DNA of 64,000 nt from Hemibagrus wyckioides. Lineage: Eukaryota; Chordata; Actinopteri; Siluriformes; Bagridae. The notes under the pieces are model-generated. The model did not search any database, was not told the origin of the DNA, and was given only the letters and a program-made list of their open reading frames with translations. The stretch spans positions 9,783,401 to 9,847,400 of the forward strand of contig NC_080716.1 of NCBI RefSeq assembly GCF_019097595.1, read 5' to 3'. Shown here in pieces: positions 38,201 to 51,108 of the stretch. How positions within the stretch are numbered: position 1 is the first letter of the stretch; each line of letters begins with the position of its first letter. The position numbers and the translations under genes are program-made.

Positions 38201-40412
38201 AGTGTCCTGATCTTCACTGAGTATTGTCCGCAGTCGCATGGTCAGTCTGGTGGTGGAGTTGTTACCACGGGAAACGTGGTAAAAGGTTACCTGTGAGAAT
38301 ACTTGTACAATTCAGTGTTGATTCAATGTGGGAGCTAGGAGAGTGCAAAATGTGGATAGTGGGGAAAATCCAAGAAACATTTTTGGTAAACCAATATAGG
38401 ACACTTATGGCTCATTCATATGTGATATATTGTGTTCATCTGACTCAGTCCTTAGCAGATAGCATTTGACTCACAGTGCAGGTGGTACTCGGGAGCAACG
38501 TGTTGGAGATGATCTCAGCTGTCTGGCTTTGACTGGCAGGGATGATGTAATGGCCTAAAAAATTATTTATTTTATGATATTTGCTTTTGATATTTGATAG
38601 CTGGTATTTCTGTACCTGCCTATGCTTCTCAACACTTAAATATCTTATAATTCCACAGTTTTGTAAATTCAGACATTCATATGGCATTCCATATTATTTC
38701 ACTTATTTTTATATTCTGTTTTATGCCACACTGTTAAATTCTCAGATCTGATGAGTCAGAAGGTAATCAGTGTGTATGGATGTTGCTACATACCCGCTGC
38801 TATGTTGCGTGTGTGATCTCTGGGTGGTCCGAGTTGTGGCCATGCCCTCTCTCCTCTATTCAACATCCATCTGTCCTGTTTCTCACTAAACTCCCATAAG
38901 CACATGCCCTGCTCAAAACTGCAGCGCTGCTTGAAAGCCTGTTCATCTGTCCATGGACACATAGCACAATTAAAATAAATTTGTCTGTAAAAGACCTGAC
39001 AGGCATATTTGTTCACGTTTTAATACTCTCATCCAGTTCACTTTAATATACCTTATAGAGTAAGGTCAATACCTTAAACTTGAAGATGTTTCATTACTCA
39101 TCTACTGTTCATAATTATTTCAGAATTAAACTGCTAAATCCTCTTGTATTAGTTGTGAAATATAAAAGGTCCTTAAGATAGTATTGAATTGCTCAAAATC
39201 CCATAGATAAAAAGGTTGGCCTCGTACCACATAATGCTTCATCACTGCCATCTCCACAGTCATCACTGAAGTCACATATTTTCCTCACATCCACGCACAC
39301 ACGATTGGAGCATGTGAATGTATTTGGTGAACATGACTCCTGAGGCTCTGAAGGACAGAGAGTTGTTAAGGGGGCTTGATAAACAGACGGATAGATTTCT
39401 GTCATCACCTAGGACTGTTAGCTGTGAGCCATTCCAAATACTGATCTAGTTTGTACCTGGGAGAGAGCAGTTTATGAAAGCGATGTCATCTATAGCAATG
39501 TCACCAAGCTCACTAAAGGTCCTGGTGGCTTCAAAAATTATATTAAAGACTTGATGAGTTCGACCAACTGCCACTTCTGCTCTCTGCCACTTGTCTCCAT
39601 GATCACCAGATTTCCACCATATGGGTGTTTTTCTTAGGCCCTCCTGAAGGAATACGTTTAACTCGCCAATTCCTGCGGGTAGGACAAATCACAAACACTC
39701 TATTACAACTAAGAAACAACTCCACTACTAATGCATTTCCATTACATCACACCAACTCATCTATCATCTCATCTCATAAACCTATCTCTAAAGGTTTCAT
39801 CAAACAAACATTAAATCTTGAGGCAAAAGACGTAGACGTTGAGCTTGGGTTACTATGTACGAGAACATTCCTATGTTCACCCCATACAGTGTCGGTTTCT
39901 TCTCACCTCCCAAAAATCTGCTAATAGGTGACCTGCCCATATGTGTGTAAGTATATGGCTGTATGGTTCCTATATAGACTGACCCTGACCAGAATAACGT
40001 GGCTGATGAGTGAATGAATGGCCATAGGCATGTGTCTCCTTTGATGTGAACTATGGTGTTTATCTTACCTTCCCCATACATATGATAGTAGAACTCAAGC
40101 ACACACTCGGTGCTGGCTTGCCTCATAGCCGGACTCTGAAGAGCAGCATAGCTGTTCTGGTCTCCATTACTGGCCTCTACTGCCATATACCAGCCTAACA
40201 ACACAGAAAATCAGAGTAAGCACATTATGATCACTTAAAGCACAGTAAGGCTGAGTGTCTGGTTAGATATAAACATGTGAAGTGGGGAAAATAATAGAAA
40301 GGTGTCACTTTACAGATCCCCAGCTATTTTTTTTACATGAAAAGGGAAAAAATGTAATAACAACAACAACAACAACAACAATACTACTATTACTACTACT
40401 ACTACTACTAAT

Positions 40413-40450
<38 letters not shown>

Positions 40451-43400
40451 GTGAATGAGAAAGAAAGAAAAAAGAATGAAAGAAAACCAGGAGACACCTT
40501 TTATTTGGCAAATATACCAAACACAAATTCATGATGTTAAGTTGATTAATTAATCTTAATTCCTGACTGCTGCCAGTAGTCATAAGGACACACATCACAT
40601 TTAATATGGCTTGTCTCTGTACTTGTCTTTGTGGATTATATGAAGATAAATGTTATACTTTTGTTTAAAACATTTTTTTAACATGTTGTTTACCACATTT
40701 ATAAAGCTACTTGAGTGACTTACCCAGTTCTGTGCCTGTAGTATGATCAACTGTGGGTCCAGTGTTAGCTGAAGCTGTTCCGTTGCGGTCCCGCTGCCAG
40801 GAAAACTGTCCCACACTCACATCTTTCCACTCACAGCTATCCGTCTCAAAATTGCACCCAACAAATACCCCACTCACCACAGTTTCCTCTGTATTGGACA
40901 GATTTTTTTTTTCAAAATAACAAGTACAAATTCTCTAAAATTAAATTTGATCTTATTTTGTATTAGCATTAGTCTCTTTTCTAATATACAATTGTTAAAA
41001 AAAATGTGCCCTACCTGTACACTGCCCTTCTGTAACTGTTATGTCATCCACAGCAATAAATCCTCCTTTTCCAGACTCAGCATCTAAAACAATCTAAAAG
41101 AGGTGACTTCTAAAATGTTATCTTTTAAAATGTCATAGAATTTAAACTCATTGGACACTTTTATATGAACACCTGTACCATTGTTCATATATCCATTAAT
41201 CAAATCAGTTAAGTGTGGGCCAGCTTGGTACATAATATCATGCAGCTAAAAGATCTTCAGTTAATGTTCACATCAGTTATCAAACAACAGAATGGGGGAA
41301 ATGTGGTTTCATTGAATTTGATTGTGGCGTGATTGTTGGTATCAGAATGGCTGGTTTGAACAATTCAGAAACTGCTGATCTACATGCACAACACTCTCTA
41401 TGGTGGTATAGAAAAATAAACAATATACAAAATGACTATTCTGAAGGCAGCAATGCATTGTTGAGGAGAGCAGTCAGAGAATAATGGCCAGACTGGTTAA
41501 AACTGACAGGAACCCTCTAGTAACTCAAACAACCACTCCATGGATACATGGTGAGCAGAAAAGCATCTCAGACTGCACAGCACCTTTTAATCTTGAGATG
41601 GAAGGACTACAGTAGAAGACCACCCTGGGCTCTACTCCTCTTAGCAAAGAACAGGAATCTGAGGCTACAGTGGGTTCAGGTCACTGAAACTGGATAGCTG
41701 AAAATCATTGTTTGCATAAATATCCCAGGAGATCAGCAGTTTTTGTGAAATTCACACACAAGCCCATCTTGCACCAGCAACTGTGCCAAAGTCAAAATCA
41801 CAGAAATTTTGCTGATTCTGGTGAAGATAAGTAAAGCTTTTCACCTGTATCTGCATGTATGTATGTATGTGCATTGCACTGCATGTCACATGACTGGCAT
41901 ATTGTATAATTGCATGAATAAGCAGGTACACAGGTTTTCTATTAAAGTGGACATAAAATGTATGCGGATGCATGTTATATGTCATGGTGTGGAAGATTCT
42001 TTTCTCACCTTATATGGCTTGGTCTCAGACACTGTGGTAGAGAAATTTCTCCAGCTGTTTTCAGCAGCATTTGATTTAAAAATCAGCCTTTCACGTGAGT
42101 TCTCTATTTCCAAAAAGACTCGCAAAGTCCCTGAATTACTGCAGGGACAAGATACCCAGAGTAAAATGAGTGAAGTCATGAAGTTGCAGGTCTTTCATTC
42201 TACAATTCAGGTTTAATGCAATTCTATATAATGTTAGAAAATAAGGAATAGGAGAAATATTGTGTGATTTGTTCAGACCTGCAATTTACGTTATACCAAA
42301 ACGAGAGGCAGGAGTCAGAGCTTTGTTGGATCCGCTCAGAGATGAGCATAGATGTACTGTTGTTGTCTGAACTGGTCAGCTGAGATAGACTCAACATAAA
42401 CCTGCCTGTGTGAAGAGCAAGACTTATGTTCATACTCATAAACTGTTTTAATGGTTTGATATTTAAACATTCAACTGAAAATAATTCTTCACTAATATAA
42501 GTAATATAAAACCTTTTGAGTCTTAAAATGAAGACAGTAATAAAGTATAACTCATAGAGTACCATAATAATAAGTTCAGTATTAAACTAGTTGTTACATT
42601 AAAAGGTATATTTCAGTTTCAAAGTTTACATGGTTTTCTCAAACAGGTAAGAAACATATTTTGTTTCAGTTATGAAATCAGTTCATTTTTATGTTATGAA
42701 ACGTAATGTTATGTTATGCTGTTTTTTTTTTATTTCTTGAATAATGAATAATTAATAAGAATAAATGAATAATGACTTTGGGCTGGTTGAATGAATTTCT
42801 AGTGCATCCACAATTCTGATTCTGAGTTTTTCACAATTCTGATTTTTCACAATTCTGACACAGTCATCTACCATGTGTGATGGTGGATAGACACAGGGTA
42901 GTTCAGCAGCCCTACATCAATTTGAATTTCTTTTCTTTCTTTCATTTTTTGGTTTCTCACCATCTGTTGTGTGTGTAGTTTGGTCAGTCAGAGGACCACC
43001 CGCATTCCCATCTGCATGGAACCAGTCGTGGTTGTTCAAGTCTGAATTCACCCATGTACACAGCCCTGACTCAAAATCACAACTTCCAGTGGGAAGGCAA
43101 GCTCCATTTCTTACTGACACGTCATCCAGAAATATAAAAAACTCCTGGCCAGGACTTAATTTTGCCTTGAATGCCACCTGTTTAAAAAAATGTCATTAAA
43201 GACGTCCTTCAGACGATTAGCATTAATGGATCATTTTTCTGAGTATTGCAGCGTTGTTCAAGCCAAAAAACAACAACAACAAAACAATTTAATGAGCTTG
43301 CCTAGAATGAGAAATTGCGTTTGAGAATTCACCTTGAATTTGTCTGGAGAAGATACAGTGACCTCTGCCACCTCCCAACCTGTAGAAGCCACTCCAGAAA

Positions 43401-46400
43401 GAGACCAGAGGTCAGGACCTAGCTCTCCATTTAGGTAAACATGCACAGAAAGAGCATCACCAGATCCAGCAGACAGCAAGTACCTACAAGGCGTGTACAT
43501 TTCATGAGCATGTTGTATTAGTAAAAGTAAAAATTTTGTCTATGCATTTAAAGCTACTTCCCCTTTGAAATCTAAATATTAACTGCCATTTGTGAGTAGA
43601 CAGACAACACACACTACCTGAACCAGTTTATGCAGTGTCCACGGTTTTACAGCAGTAAATATAACATATAATGTCTTCACACAGGAATGAAGAGTTTTTA
43701 TTGTACACAACTTTTTATTTTTTAATGTGTGCAGCGAGCAGATAATACTTTCTTTTGAGTGTGTTACACTGCCTTGTGACAAAGCATGTACAGCTGTTTT
43801 ATGATGAGGAAAACTGGCTGGTGAGTGGGAATTGGCAGATTTCCACTTTAGGGACAAATTGGGGGGAAAAAAAAACGTTTTATTTGGTTTTCAGTTCATT
43901 GTACAAAAGTAATGCACTTTCAGATGTATCCATATTAAACATAACCTTGGCTTACCAGAACTGTAGGCATGATTCAGTCGTTTTACTGTATGCTGGAGTC
44001 AGGAGGTGTGTTACCTCTGGCTTCAGAAGCTCCTTTCCCAAAACAGCCATTGAATGACCTGTTTGCCCACAGAAAAAAAGTGTGACTGTTTTAAATGCGT
44101 TTTTGAGAAGACATTACTAATTACACATGTTGCAAGGGACTTACCCATTTGAGTTTGGTATGTGTGATCAACATGGCCAGTGCTGCCATTCACACGGAGC
44201 CAGTGAGTGCTGTCAGTTATGTCCTGATCAAATCCACACAGGGAAGAACTTTCAAAACCACATGGACCTGTACACAAACACACGTCATATTATACCTCTT
44301 TTATTTATCGTACTGTTAGTAATTCTGTTGGATAATAATGGTTGTGGAACTAGGTCTGGATGTTTTACTGTTGTATGGAAATCAGGGTTGTACTTGACTC
44401 ACAAATTCACAAATGATGCATACAAACAGAACAAGGGTGGTGGTAAAAGACAAAGATTACTTACTATGATCTTCACAGGCACCTGAGGTCACTCTCACAT
44501 CATCAAGTGCTATGAACCCACTGCTATTGGCATTTCTACTACCAATGAATTTGACCTGCAAAAGATCGCATCAATATATAGCTTCATTTTAGTCATCAAC
44601 AGATGACTGAAGAGACAGATTGACTGTTGTTAAATACCTTAAGGAGGATATCTTTGTGGAACCAAACAAAAAAGTGCTGTCATGGATACCTTGGACATTT
44701 TTAGTTCAACTCTTCTTCAGTTGTGTGTTTCATTTACCCTGTTCGTTATCCTCAACTGTAAGTCTCACCATGTCTTTGTCTAAGCTTCTGTTTGATGTCA
44801 GTTTGTCATGCCTAGCCTTGATCTGGTTTTGCTTTACTTAGTTTTGCCCTAGTTTCTGTTTCACCCTTTAGTAGTTTCTTTGCTGTTAATAAACTGAATT
44901 ATTTGGCTCTGTGACAAGCACCACTAATGATTTTGATGATATTTTAGCCCTTTTCTTTTTTAAGCTTGGTATTTATTTATTTATTTTATTTATTTATTTA
45001 TTTTTCCATAATACATCATCAGCAGAGACTGAGAAGAGGCATGTTACCTAATACACCAGCAGGGCATTAAAAGAAAAATCATGAATAGAGCTACCAATGT
45101 GCATATAAGTGTGTGTGTAATAGTTTGCCCCACATCATTTTTATTATGCCATCAGTGAGACCGCTTGATATAGTGCACTGCTAAACCTTAATAGTTTCAC
45201 TGTCAAGCTGCTGATATATAGATTAGATTTCAGCCCTCCCTTCTAATATCACCACCAGCTGTCACTGATGTGTGGTGTATAAATCATACTGTACTGAGTC
45301 ACAGCCATTAGAAAGAGATCTCTCTTACTGTTTGTACATCCACCAAGCTGACTGTGACTTGTGCTTTCAGCCACTCAGCAGCTTTTGTACCTCTTCTAGT
45401 CCACAAAACCAATTCTGTTGTTTTCTGGGATGAAAAAGAAAAACTTCATTTTCACGGTAGAAACAGCAAAAAAAACAATGCACTTGTGATGCTTCAAAGA
45501 AAATAGATTAACCAGCATATAAAAGCTAAAAATCCTTATTCTTACATACCAACTTAACCACAAGGTCCAGCTTTGCCACTGATGCTCCTAGCATGAAATA
45601 CCAGAATCCAACACACATAGCCGTGGCTTGTATATTTACAGGGGTTGAAAGGACTGCTGTTTCACCATCATTGTCTCCAGGCATATTCAGAGCCATATAG
45701 AAACCTAGACAGTAAAAGTATGGTTGTTAAACAACATAAAACACACAAATAGAGCAGATGGTTGAAGAGTGACTTGTCTTCTAGTTACCATGCTTATTTC
45801 CAATGGTATGGTCATAAAGGAGTCCTTCATTGCTTGTGTCTACCTTCAGTCCCTGTTGACGCGTCCAGTCGAATCCGTCATCACGTTCCTGAACCCAGTC
45901 ACATAGTCCTAAAGGCAGAAATGTTATTATGGCTCTAAGAGAAAATGATTTTCATTCAACATCACTGTTAATATAAATGACTATTACATCTTTACACAAG
46001 AATCCACTATCTACCAGATCATACTTTCTATTCAAGAAAGATATATTTGTCATGTGACTTATATTATTTAAACTGAGACAAGGTTATCATTGCTTCTCTG
46101 AAACACTGAGTTGACTGATCCACCTAATGTAAAAGTGATCACTGACAGCACATCTGGGTTGACAGACAGGAACAGGCATTTAATTCTGAGGAAGAACCTG
46201 CCCAGTACAAACGAATTTAAGAGAAATAAAGAAAAAAAAGAAATAGTTGCTCTAGTATTTTATTTTTCCTGATATTCTTTCCACAATGATCTATATTCTA
46301 TAATAGGGCAGGTAATCTGTATCCTATCTTGAGTGACATGTTGGAAATAATCCACTTATATCCTGTGGGAAAGGAGGTGTCATACATTTTTGTCAGTATA

Positions 46401-49256
46401 AAGGCACTCAATGAAGCCATCTTTTTTTATCATCTCCTGCCAAAAAAAAAAGTACTGGCTGAGTTTAAAATGCAGAATAATGATATGTAGATGATATTTA
46501 GATATTGAGTTTGTCAGATAATTGATGCTTCTGGGGGTTTATTAAGAGCATAGCCTACATTTTGGGCATGACCAAGTGCAATGTAATACATTAATGCACC
46601 CACTTATACTCCCACACCCTAAAACAAGCATCAGTATGATCCTTTTTTTTGGAATTTTTTTGTGTGAGAACTATGTTTGCATTGTGAAGGCACTCGTACT
46701 CCTAAATGTAATTTATACAGATTATTTTGCCCACGCAAATCAATCAATACTTAACAGACATACATTATATTGCCAAAAGTATTCGCTCACCCATCCAAAT
46801 AATCAGAATCAGGTGTTCCAATCACTTCCATGGCCACAGGTGTATAAAATCAAGCACCTAGGCATGCAGACTGTTTTTACAAACATTTGTGAAAGAATGG
46901 GTCGCTCTCAGGAGCTCAGTGAATTCCAGCGTGGAACTGTGATAGGATGCCACCTGTGCAACAAATCCAGTCGTGAAATTTCCTCACTCCTAAATATTCC
47001 ACAGTCAACTGTCAGCTGTATTATAAGAACGTGGAAGTGTTTGGGAATGACAGAAAAAAGGCCACGTAAACTGACGGAGCGGGGTCAGCGGATGCTGAGG
47101 CGCATAGTGCGAAGAGGTCGCCAACTTTCTGCAGAGTCAATCGCTACAGACCTCCAAACTTCATGTGGCCTTCAGATTAGCTCAAGAACAGTGCGCAGAG
47201 AGCTTCATGGAATGGGTTTCCATGGCCGAGCAGCTGCATCCAAGCCATACATCACCAAGTGCAATGCAAAGCGTCGGATGCAGTGGTGTAAAGCACGCCG
47301 CCACTGGACTCTAGAGCAGTGGAGACGCGTTCTCTGGAGTGACGAATCGCGCTTCTCCATCTGGCAATCTGATGGACGAGTCTGGGTTTGGCGGTTGCCA
47401 GGAGAACGGTACTTGTCTGACTGCATTGTGCCAAGTGTAAAGTTTGGTGGAGGGGGGATTATGGTGTGGGGTTGTTTTTCAGGAGCTGGGCTTGGCCCCT
47501 TAGTTCCAGTGAAAGGAACTCTGAATGCTTCAGCATACCAAGACAGTTTGGACAATTCCATGCTCCCAACTTTGTGGGAACATTTTGGAGCTGGCCCCTT
47601 CCTCTTCCAACATGACTGTGCACCAGTGCACAAAGCAAGGTCCATAAAGACATGGATGACAGAGTCTGGTGTGGAGGAACTTGACTGGCCTGCACAGAGT
47701 CCTGACCTCAACCCGATAGAACACCTTTGGGATGAATTAGAGCGGAGACTGAGAGCCAGGCCTTCTCGTCCAACATCAGTGTGTGACCTCACAAATGTGC
47801 TTCTGGAAGAATGGTCAAAAATTCCCATAAACACACTCCTAAACCTTGTGGACAGCCTTCCCAGAAGAGTTGAAGCTGTTATAGCTGCAAAGGGTGGACC
47901 GACGTCATATTGAACCCTATGGATTAGGAATGGGATGTCACTTAAGTTCATATGCGAGTCAAGGCAGGTGAGCGAATACTTTTGGCAATATAGTGTATGT
48001 CTGGAAATCTAACCCCATCCAAACAGATCTTCTGTTAGGGTGGAAAAATGGTGGATGTAAGTGTAGAAAAGATGTTAAATTATTACTAGCAAAATAAACG
48101 GCAAAGTCCAGTAATTGTGACACCAGTCAAATGGATAAATAATTATAGGTTTGAATATAAATAAAAGCTACACCAGTACAATCTTTTTTTTAACATATTA
48201 GTGAAATCTATTAGATCTTACATATTAATGGAGTAAGACATTGGAGCCTACTTTTTAGTCAGCACAATTAATGCCAATGTGAAGTTCAGCTGTATTAATC
48301 TTGGTTTTACATATTGACATATTGGACAAATGTCTAGCAATTAGCTTTAAGCACACATTTATTCCTCACCCTCCTCAAAGCTGTAGTCCATGGAGGATGC
48401 AGGTGGTGTTGTGGGATGTGTTGTTGGAGCTAGTGTGGTGGTGATCGTGTCTGCACAGCTCACACTCTCTCTGATGTAGATATCATCCAAGGCAATAGCT
48501 CCTTCATCATGTGCAGGCCGTATGGCCTTAAACACAAGCTGTGGATGATAAAACAAAACAGATGATGATGATAAATCAATCTAAAGCAGGCGGGTTTTGG
48601 AGATTTGTCAGGGCTAAACAGTGGCACACCTGGTATTTCTCGGATGCTGTGTAATCCAGTGTGATTTTGTGCCACACTTTGCCCTGAGTGCCAGTCTGAT
48701 TCCACAGGAAGTTTGAAATGCCGGACTCATTCACATATACAGTTAGTGTGAGTTTGTCTGTGAAAAACAAAGAACACTGCTATAGATTAATCAAGGGTTT
48801 TGGTTACTTGTTATGAACGGTGTACTGTATAGTTTATGGTGTAGTAAAGCTATTAATTATGAATTAAGTTGTGTTGTAGACTAATTTTTTAGATATTTAA
48901 GATGATAAGTATGTGCACAACAAATGCTAAAAAGAGAAAATAAATGGAGGGATATTCATTATGAATTATGGGGAGAAGATTGTTTGGATTTGTGTAGGAT
49001 TACCAACAGGGGGCAGCCAATTGCATCTTTCCTAACTGCTGTTCATACAACATCAGGGAGGGGTGTAACACTTGATCCTTTTTAAAATATGTTCCTATAT
49101 GTTTACAGTGCATAATAAGGACTGTGTTTAGACTTTTGCCTTGATCCATTTTATACTCAGTTTAAGGAATTAATGCAACTCTGCAACTCCATCAGGAAGA
49201 ATGTTTTAGTTGCCATGATATAAAGTATTATGTACCATACTAAATATTAACCACAA

Positions 49257-49299
<43 letters not shown>

Positions 49300-50971
49300 T
49301 TTAAATATATACAAAGCTTACCTAAAATATACCACATATCCATGTAGTACCAGAACTCCAGACATGCATGGTCCACTGGCTGCATCACCTCACTCTGAAG
49401 ATAAGCAATTTGCTCATCATTGCTTTCCTTTGTGCTAAAGGCCATGTAATGTCCTGAAAAACAGATAAACCGTCAGAGTCAGCCAAAGGCAAAGTTCCGG
49501 TTTTGTTAGAGAGACTGATAACACTGCATGAGCAGGCAATAGACCTTTAGAACCTACTTTATTGTACTTTTTGTAGTGCATGTGTATGTGCTAGTTATCT
49601 TACAAGAATTTTTTTTTTTACCCAGGTTTGAATTGGTGGTGTGATCCACTGAAGGTGCAAACCTGGAGGCACTGACTCCAGATGTCCAGCTCCAGTCTAC
49701 ACTGTGGGTGCTAAGAGCACTGTTTTCCCAATAACACAGATCCATCTCAAAGTCACACAACCCTGTGGGAAACACACACACACACACACACAGTTTGATG
49801 ACATCAAATTTTATAATAAATTTATTTCAAATAATAATCATTTTCCTTACTGTGCTATAATATGTAATATACTGTATATTTTTAATGTAAAAAATATATT
49901 ATAAATGTAAAACATTAGCTGGAATGAAAAATAATTTAGTTTCACAGATATTGTTAAAGTGCTGGTGTTGTTCCTTTTAAGTAGGGATATTAATATTCAT
50001 ACCATGAGGAGGACAAGGCCCATTTAACACACTCAGATCATCAATGGCAATGTCCGTAACCTGACCTTCCCCAGCCACTGCTTCAAATACAATCTGATAG
50101 ATGACCAAAAAATATGCATGTTATTTTTATCAGACCTATATTCTTATATCTTTGTAAGTATGCAACAATTCTGTCTTTATATACACCATGTAAATGCTCT
50201 TACTGTTCCTCCTTTGTGTGCTATTTTCAAGAAGATACAGTATGTCATGTCCTTTTAACAGGATAGCAATCCTTTGTGAACTTCATGCATACACATGAAT
50301 TTCCACATAATGTATAAGTTTATCTTTTCAAATTACTATTATGTTGTCACATTTCAAGCTAGATAAGTAAGTCATATTCAGCTCAACAGCAGTTCCGAAG
50401 AGAAACCTGCTTAATCTTTATGATTGATGGTATAATTCTTAATCATAAAAATGATATCACATCCAACCGGTCCTTATCAGACAGAATGTTGTTTTAAAAT
50501 TACTTAATCACTGTTTACAAGGTTAAGTTCATAAAGTTGATCGGAAATCCACAGCAGTGTGCAGTCCTGCATAGCAACAAGTAATAGCAAGTCTATTTAG
50601 TGTTGCCCCATGTGAATTGTATAATATTGCCTGGACATATACCTGGTAAGGGCTGAGAGGGCTGACGACAGTGGCTCGACCAGGTCTCCACCGATCTCCC
50701 TGATCTCCACTGCGGCTCCAAAGAGTAACTTGAGAGTTGTGTGACTCGTGCAGGTACACATTGAGCATTCCCACATCTCTGCCACTCATGTGATACCAGA
50801 ACATCCAGCATTCCTTGCTCTCAAGATTTGGCTCATACAAACGTGTCACCATGCGACTTTTACTACCACTTGGTCGATCCCACTGTTGCGCACTCAGATA
50901 GTAACCTTAGTGCAGGAAATATACATATTGATCCATAATGTCATAATGCCATCATAACAATTACGTGTAGG

Positions 50972-51007
<36 letters not shown>

Positions 51008-51012
51008 ATATA

Positions 51013-51108
<96 letters not shown>

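Larger units (their letters stand above)
39457..44555 (-). other. malrd1: malrd1 exons 20-30: end of MAM5, then MAM6 to MAM8
   Basis: Exons: 44465-44555 (end of MAM5); 44145-44267, 43956-44058, 43333-43483, first part of 42961-43177 (MAM6); rest of 42961-43177, 42279-42405, 42009-42138, 41015-41093 (MAM7); 40724-40888, 40069-40194, 39457-39672 (MAM8). Openings: [31 protein letters not shown]. Closings: [42 protein letters not shown]. Gaps within this range are introns. 43484-43955 shows nothing clear, and 41094-42008 holds a deleted Tc1 copy. Confidence 0.88.
45329..50093 (-). other. malrd1: malrd1 exons 12-19: end of MAM3, then MAM4 and most of MAM5
   Basis: Exons: 50003-50093 (end of MAM3); 49622-49762, 49322-49453, 48630-48757, first part of 48370-48538 (MAM4); end of 48370-48538, 45789-45908, 45550-45704, 45329-45424 (MAM5). 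MAM4 opens [10 protein letters not shown] and closes [13 protein letters not shown] Thr/Pro linker ([14 protein letters not shown]) precedes MAM5, whose opening SFEEGLCDW is split by the 2.46-kb intron that carries the intact Tc1 element. The intron 48758-49321 contains a TTA repeat. Confidence 0.88.

Noticed and set aside
46576..46896. Upstream extension of the transposase frame
   Set aside because: The 107 extra codons run through the inverted repeat and outside flank. The family start [13 protein letters not shown] is at 46897.
47205..47951. 248-codon minus-strand frame over the Tc1 element
   Set aside because: It is the antisense shadow of the intact transposase at 46897-47913 and shows no independent family motif.
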